Assembly (NCBI GenBank): GCA_964503595.1
Contig: CAZDAM010000117.1
Span: 1-9,011, forward strand
Source of the DNA: CAZDAM01 sp964503595
GTDB lineage: Bacteria > Muiribacteriota > UBA6191
Direction of reading: 5' to 3'
Length of the DNA: 9,011 nt
The notes beneath the pieces were generated by a model. It did not search any database and was not told where the DNA came from. It was given only the letters and a program-made list of their open reading frames with translations. Numbering within the stretch: the stretch's first letter is position 1; each line of letters begins with the position of its first letter. The translations under genes were made by a program, and so were the position numbers. Shown here one piece after another: positions 6,454-9,011 of the stretch.

Positions 6454-7650
6454 GCGCGGCAATAACAGAATGGCAGGAACAAGCATAAGGACTCCCCAGA
6501 TAGAAAGCTCTGCCAGAGGCCTGATATCCAGAATCACTCCCCCAAGGAACGGGGCCAGAACACCTGCCAGCGGGAAGATCGCATCGACCATGCCAAAACC
6601 CACTCCCCTCTCCCCATCCGCCGTGTGATTCGCCACAAACTGGTTCGAAGCCACTGTGAGCATGGGATAAAGGGGCAGGGCATAAATCAGAACCCATATC
6701 CAGGGGTTTTCTGTCATATGCAAAAAGGTAAAACAGAGCGCATAGCTTACAAGAGAAGTCAAAAGCACTGGAAAGGTCCCTTTTCTTTCCACCCAGTTCC
6801 CAAAAACCGGATAGGCCAGAGCCCCGAAGAAAGTGGCCAGAGTCATGGAAATCCCAACCTGTGACTCCGTTCCCCCCAGAATTTCCTTGAGATAGCGGCC
6901 GTAGTAGATGAAGAAGAAGCTGGATGCAGTTGCCACGATCAGGCAGAACAGCATGATTTCCTTGATACCCCGATTGCTCAGGACCTTGAAAAACATATCT
7001 CTTTCCGGACCTGAATTCTTCTTGAGAACCTCGACCCTCTTCGGAAAAGCCCAGAAAAACAGGGCCGCGGCCACGAGGTTCAACCCCGCAGCTACAAAGT
7101 ACAGCTTCTGATAATTCTCCAGGGTCGAACCCATGCCTTCCAGCCCGAAGCCAAGAATGACCGAGGATGCAGCAACCCCCAGGGACTCCGCGGAGTAAAG
7201 GCGCGAGATAATCAGAGCCTTGGATTCCGGCCTCATCAGGGTGACGCAGGTTTTGGAACTTGGGATCAAGGCCGCTGCCAGAAAGCCATGCAGTCCCAGT
7301 CCCAGCCAGAAAACAGGTGAGGTCGTACCTTCCGCCAGAAGAAAGAACACCAGGGCAAAGCTGAGAAAACCCGGAATCAGAAACAGTCGGAACCGCTCCT
7401 CACCTGTACTCATAAAGCCGAAGAAAATCTGACCCAGAATGGAAGTCACTGCTGGAATTCCGGCGACATACCCCACCGATTTCAGATCCGTCAGCCCAAT
7501 CAGGGGCAGATACAGGGGCGCAAAGATCAGAAGCAGGCAGAGGTTGATCCCACAGCCAAACCAGGCCAGCAGATAAAGGGGGATCTCAAAGCGTTCTTCA
7601 GGAGGACGGAGCACTGCTTTGGCCCTGCAGTTCCTGCAGAACTTCCCCAT
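6379..7650 (-). CDS. Major facilitator superfamily transporter, substrate unknown
   Basis: The 423-residue membrane protein shows about 12 hydrophobic segments (roughly 22-50, 57-80, 90-106, 112-130, 150-172, 183-202, 232-250, 264-284, 292-311, 316-337, 350-374, 380-398) and a basic central loop at 203-231, the 6+6 layout of the MFS. Motif A-like loops follow segment 2 (GFMSTGEERFR, 78-88) and segment 8 (GNWVERKG, 284-291). These mark a proton-coupled carrier, but the substrate and direction are not readable. The start is uncertain. ATG 7650 overlaps the upstream GST-like gene by 53 bases and lacks a good ribosome site. GTG 7614, with AGGG eight bases upstream, would overlap by 17 bases and give 411 residues. 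It is the last gene of the cysC-GST-MFS unit and its end overlaps the convergent gene by 75 bases. Confidence 0.9.
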   Translation of the reverse strand: MGKFCRNCRAKAVLRPPEERFEIPLYLLAWFGCGINLCLLLIFAPLYLPLIGLTDLKSVGYVAGIPAVTSILGQIFFGFMSTGEERFRLFLIPGFLSFALVFFLLAEGTTSPVFWLGLGLHGFLAAALIPSSKTCVTLMRPESKALIISRLYSAESLGVAASSVILGFGLEGMGSTLENYQKLYFVAAGLNLVAAALFFWAFPKRVEVLKKNSGPERDMFFKVLSNRGIKEIMLFCLIVATASSFFFIYYGRYLKEILGGTESQVGISMTLATFFGALAYPVFGNWVERKGTFPVLLTSLVSYALCFTFLHMTENPWIWVLIYALPLYPMLTVASNQFVANHTADGERGVGFGMVDAIFPLAGVLAPFLGGVILDIRPLAELSIWGVLMLVPAILLLPRLKKHAKKGKEQTAGCRHGAFACDA

Positions 7651-8266
7651 GGTATTTCAATAAAGCCTTCACACCTGCATGTGATCTGACTTCTTCCATG
7701 CGCCGGGCCAGCTGTGGGAATTTCTGCGCATCAAAGGGCAGTCCGGCAATTCCGGCAGAGATGATCTGGGCCAGCACGCCCATATCGGCGAGATTGATGG
7801 ACTCACAGCCAAGCCCACCGGTCCGGGCAATTTCAGCATCAAGAAGACCAAGAGCCTTCGGGGCTTCCGCCTCAATCCTCCTGACTGCTTCCGGATCCGT
7901 CTCACGCCCCAGAAGCGGAGCCAGGATCCTCTGGTAAAACATGGAGGCCTGGCAGGATGCCAGATGCGTATCTGAAAACTCTTCCCACCACAGGACCCGG
8001 CCCATCTCTTTGGCATCAGCCGGCAGAAGAGCAACTTCAGGATAGGCTTTTTCCAGATACATTAAAATAGCCGAAGAGTCTGGCAGGACAAAATCTCCAT
8101 CCTTCCAGCAGGGAATTTTACCCAGTGGATGCAGGGTTTCCCGATATTTTTCCGGCAGACTCATCGGAGTCGCGAGCTTCACGTCAAAATCGATTCCCTT
8201 GTAGGCCGCAGCCAGCATGACTTTCAGGCAGTATACGGAAACAGGATGACCCCACATTTCAGGCAT
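7598..8266 (-). CDS. Glutathione S-transferase-like protein
   Basis: The 222-residue protein has a thioredoxin-fold N-terminal domain (about 4-80) and an all-helical C-terminal domain (about 90-210). Diagnostic features are HPVSVYCLK (7-15), with S10 in the usual catalytic Ser/Cys region, the cis-proline loop LGKIPCW (48-54, P52), and DSSAILMYLE (63-72), the gamma-glutamyl-binding motif. INLADMGVLAQI (157-168) matches the C-terminal-domain N-capping motif. Such enzymes conjugate glutathione or reduce disulfides and peroxides, and some relatives are non-enzymatic. The substrate cannot be told. ATG 8266 overlaps the cysC stop by eight bases, and AAAGGAAA lies just upstream inside cysC, so translation is probably coupled. 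It sits between cysC and the transporter on one strand. Confidence 0.9.
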   Translation of the reverse strand: MPEMWGHPVSVYCLKVMLAAAYKGIDFDVKLATPMSLPEKYRETLHPLGKIPCWKDGDFVLPDSSAILMYLEKAYPEVALLPADAKEMGRVLWWEEFSDTHLASCQASMFYQRILAPLLGRETDPEAVRRIEAEAPKALGLLDAEIARTGGLGCESINLADMGVLAQIISAGIAGLPFDAQKFPQLARRMEEVRSHAGVKALLKYHGEVLQELQGQSSAPSS

Positions 8267-8873
8267 TGGATTTTCCTTTCTTCAGAACTCCCCATTCATA
8301 GAGGTTTTCCAGCAGAATGTCGACGGAACGGCTGCTTTCCAGAGAGCTGGCATCTATAGTCAGAACCGGTTCCCTGGGAGGTTCATAAGGTGAGTCCAGA
8401 CCGCTGACCATCTGGATCTCCCCTCTCTGGAAGCGGGCATACAGATCCTTGGGATCCCGCTTCTGGCAGATCTCCAGAGGTGTATTGACATAGATTTCGT
8501 AGAAGAACTCTTTCCCGATGATATTTCGGGCCATCTGCCGCATGTCCTTGAGTGGACTGATCAGACTGCAAAGAACCAGAACCCCCGCTTCCTGCAGAAG
8601 AGATGCCGCATGAGCTGCCCTGCGAACATTTTCCAGGCGGTCTCTCAGCGTATAACCCAGGCCCTCGCAAAGCCCCCCGCGAAGATGATCCCCATCCAGC
8701 ACCCGGCAGGGAATCCCAAGTTCAAACAGACGTTCTTCAAGCTCGTAGGCCAGGGTTGATTTTCCAGCCCCGGAAAGCCCTGTAAACCACAAAACTGCGC
8801 CATTATGAGGACAGTTCTCGTAACGCTTCTGAACCGATACACCAAGTTTATGGGAAGAGGACTTTGGGCTCAT
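8259..8873 (-). CDS. cysC: Adenylyl-sulfate (APS) kinase
   Basis: APS kinase phosphorylates APS at the 3' hydroxyl using ATP to make PAPS, the sulfate donor for assimilation or sulfotransfer. The 204-residue protein fits the family length of about 200. It has the P-loop GLSGAGKST (32-40), DGDHLRGGLCEGLGY (60-74), ENVRRAAHAA (81-90), ISPLKDMRQMAR (105-116) with S106 at the site of the family phosphoserine, and RDPKDLYARFQRGE (139-152). VLWFTGLSG preceding the P-loop is typical. ATG 8873 was chosen because homologues begin about 25-30 residues before the P-loop. An in-frame ATG at 8990 would add 39 unlike residues and run over the efp start. No ATP sulfurylase, PAPS reductase or sulfotransferase gene is in the window. 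It heads the unit with the GST-like and MFS genes. Confidence 0.93.
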   Translation of the reverse strand: MSPKSSSHKLGVSVQKRYENCPHNGAVLWFTGLSGAGKSTLAYELEERLFELGIPCRVLDGDHLRGGLCEGLGYTLRDRLENVRRAAHAASLLQEAGVLVLCSLISPLKDMRQMARNIIGKEFFYEIYVNTPLEICQKRDPKDLYARFQRGEIQMVSGLDSPYEPPREPVLTIDASSLESSRSVDILLENLYEWGVLKKGKSNA

Positions 8874-8879
8874 GCCCTG

Positions 8880-8908
8880 ATCGTGGACGGGAAATAGCGG
8901 GAAGTCAA
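8880..8908 (-). promoter_or_regulatory. Possible promoter of the cysC-GST-MFS operon
   Basis: On the minus strand TTGACT (8903-8908, 5/6) is followed by 17 bases and CACGAT (8880-8885, only 3/6). Transcription would begin close to the start codon at 8873, so the leader would be very short, as for the response regulator. The weak -10 keeps confidence low. Confidence 0.3.
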
Positions 8909-8914
8909 GCCTTA

Positions 8915-8923
8915 TGCTAGAAT
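8915..8923 (+). promoter_or_regulatory. Extended -10 promoter candidate for efp
   Basis: TGC directly precedes TAGAAT (8918-8923), an extended -10 element that can work without a good -35, and none is seen. Transcription would start near 8930, about 40 bases before the efp ATG. Confidence 0.45.
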
Positions 8924-8933
8924 CGCGCGCGCG
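8924..8933. repeat. (CG)5 alternating tract between divergent promoters
   Basis: Five CG dinucleotides in a row lie directly after the efp -10 element, forming a 12-base palindrome with the flanking T and A (8923-8934). Alternating CG is the classic Z-DNA-prone sequence, but its role here, if any, is unknown. Confidence 0.6.
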
Positions 8934-8942
8934 AAGCTTATC

Positions 8943-8960
8943 TGGGCCGAGCCCATTTTT
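8943..8960 (+). promoter_or_regulatory. Small hairpin plus T5 in the efp leader
   Basis: TGGGC (8943-8947) and GCCCA (8951-8955) form a 5-bp stem with a 3-base loop, followed immediately by TTTTT (8956-8960) and then the AGGAG ribosome site. The layout resembles a minimal terminator or attenuator in the efp 5' leader. The stem is short, so it may be fortuitous. Confidence 0.25.
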
Positions 8961-8969
8961 AGGAGAATC

Positions 8970-9011
8970 ATGAAAATCAAGATGAATCAAATCAGCAAGG
9001 GCAATGTCCTG
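8970..9011 (+). CDS. efp: Elongation factor P, 5' end only
   Basis: Fourteen codons are present before the window ends: MKIKMNQISKGNVL. This matches the start of MKI-type EF-P proteins (MKI..N.I..GNV), which form the first strand of the KOW-like domain I. EF-P rescues ribosomes stalled at polyproline stretches. AGGAG (8961-8965) lies four bases upstream of the ATG. The modified loop residue that would help place the lineage is beyond the window. Only a short stretch supports the name. Confidence 0.72.
   Translation, partial: MKIKMNQISKGNVL

Noticed and set aside
8383..8845. Minus-strand and plus-strand short frames overlapping cysC
   Set aside because: These are out-of-frame shadows of a clear APS kinase gene.
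8874..8990. ATG at 8990 extending cysC by 39 residues
   Set aside because: It would overlap the efp start and promoter region, and the added residues do not resemble the family N-terminus.

Overview
The window is an ordinary-looking, gene-dense piece of bacterial chromosome with roughly balanced base composition, holding nine complete genes and the first 14 codons of a tenth. No tRNA, rRNA, insertion sequence or CRISPR array was seen. The lineage cannot be fixed. The order hpf-secA-prfB is best known from Firmicutes. The glutathione S-transferase-like protein and the MKI-type EF-P start instead point to a Gram-negative host, and the cysteine-rich DUF3109-type protein is a family I associate with Bacteroidetes and other Gram-negative phyla. 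I would treat the host as a Gram-negative bacterium of unresolved phylum.

Left part (1-5238): a cysteine-rich DUF3109-type protein on the minus strand is divergent from a rightward housekeeping block. The block starts with long-form hibernation promoting factor (hpf), which has a good sigma70-like promoter and is closed by an intrinsic terminator. It continues with secA (preprotein translocase ATPase) and prfB (peptide chain release factor 2), 15 bases apart and probably co-transcribed. This prfB reads straight through with no programmed frameshift.

Middle part (5239-6453): an interrupted inverted repeat separates prfB from a convergent single-domain response regulator. A near-consensus promoter sits so close to the regulator's start codon that the mRNA would be nearly leaderless. 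Divergent from it, 107 bases away, is an unrecognised 208-residue protein with a short hydrophobic C-terminal tail. Its last 24 codons overlap the end of the next, convergent gene.

Right part (6379-9011): three minus-strand genes with overlapping ends form a compact operon, cysC (APS kinase) - GST-like protein - MFS transporter. Divergent from cysC, across a 96-base intergenic region with two candidate promoters and a (CG)5 tract, begins efp (elongation factor P), cut by the window edge.

Functionally, hpf, secA, prfB and efp all serve translation or protein export. The cysC-GST-MFS operon looks like a sulfur, thiol or export unit whose substrate cannot be read from sequence. No clearly new system is visible. 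The least explained items are the 208-residue protein with its antisense-overlapping tail, and the operon's purpose.
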